The notes beneath the pieces are model-generated. The model was given only the letters and a program-made list of their open reading frames with translations, ran no database searches and was not told where the DNA came from. 64,000 nucleotides of DNA from contig NZ_BATP01000005.1 in the NCBI RefSeq assembly GCF_000739615.1, forward strand, positions 1 to 64,000, in the 5' to 3' direction. The position numbers and the translations under genes were made by a program. Shown piece after piece: positions 62,673-64,000 of the stretch (position 1 is the stretch's first letter; every line of letters begins with the position of its first letter). The DNA is from Haloferula sp. BvORR071. GTDB lineage: Bacteria; Verrucomicrobiota; Verrucomicrobiia; Verrucomicrobiales; Akkermansiaceae.

Positions 62673-62763
62673 GCTAGCAGCCCGCCCGCCCCCGGAAAAG
62701 CGCGCTGCGAGCCGCCCGCCGGGTGTCCCAATTCCCGCTTGGCAGGGGCCGCATCCCATTTAG

Positions 62764-64000
<1,237 letters not shown>

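Overview
The window is chromosomal DNA from a GC-rich Gram-negative bacterium of the PVC superphylum, most likely Verrucomicrobiota near Luteolibacter/Verrucomicrobiaceae. I infer this from the mix of families, not from a search: PEP-CTERM surface proteins, LamG and Calx-beta secreted proteins, a Rhodopirellula/Verrucomicrobium-type ECF sigma factor with a FecR-LamG partner, planctomycete-type cytochrome c proteins (PSCyt1/DUF1549/DUF1553, WD40), an XylR-like LacI/AraC hybrid regulator, and a giant GreA fusion of the kind known from Chlamydia. Most start codons have no visible Shine-Dalgarno sequence. I found no phage, insertion sequence, tRNA, rRNA or CRISPR array.

Layout. 1-8.3 kb: trpD, a sodium:solute symporter, a thioredoxin-like protein, a secreted protein, a MoeB-rhodanese fusion and rodA. 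8.4-14.6 kb: rpsP (with terminator), prfA, a minus-strand cluster (two-Cys DksA-like protein, rpmG, rpsR, folE2), scpB and pheA, with two intergenic repeat structures. 15.4-20 kb: hisD and a haem/copper cluster for cytochrome oxidase assembly (DUF420, two SCO-like proteins of which one has lost its cysteines, and haem O synthase ctaB). 20-25.3 kb: a decayed PEP-CTERM remnant and a 1524-residue beta-helix protein. 25.4-30.5 kb: eno, the GreA fusion and an ECF sigma/PDZ anti-sigma pair.

30.6-41.3 kb: lipoprotein msrA, a Nudix-like protein, an orphan solute-binding protein, a glycerophosphodiesterase-like protein, the XylR-like regulator, a Calx-beta secreted protein, a cytoplasmic-type alpha-amylase and an archaeal-type (type II) GAPDH-like protein. 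41.4-47 kb: an ECF sigma, FecR-LamG, LamG-PEP-CTERM, LamG-LamG-esterase surface module built partly by tandem duplication. 47-54 kb: sirtuin cobB, an aldo/keto reductase, an MscS channel with a partner, and the DEXH helicase/PdeM pair of the ligase-associated DNA repair system. 54.1-60.6 kb: a multihaem DUF1549/DUF1553 protein and a cytochrome-WD40-coiled-coil protein with two small genes between them, one frameshifted. 60.6-64 kb: an alpha/beta hydrolase, two small membrane proteins, and thiC behind a TPP riboswitch and terminator, running off the window edge.

The most unusual items are the type II GAPDH-like gene, the Zn-sparing-looking dksA-like/rpmG/rpsR/folE2 cluster, the cysteine-free SCO paralogue, the GreA fusion, and the two surface/cytochrome modules.
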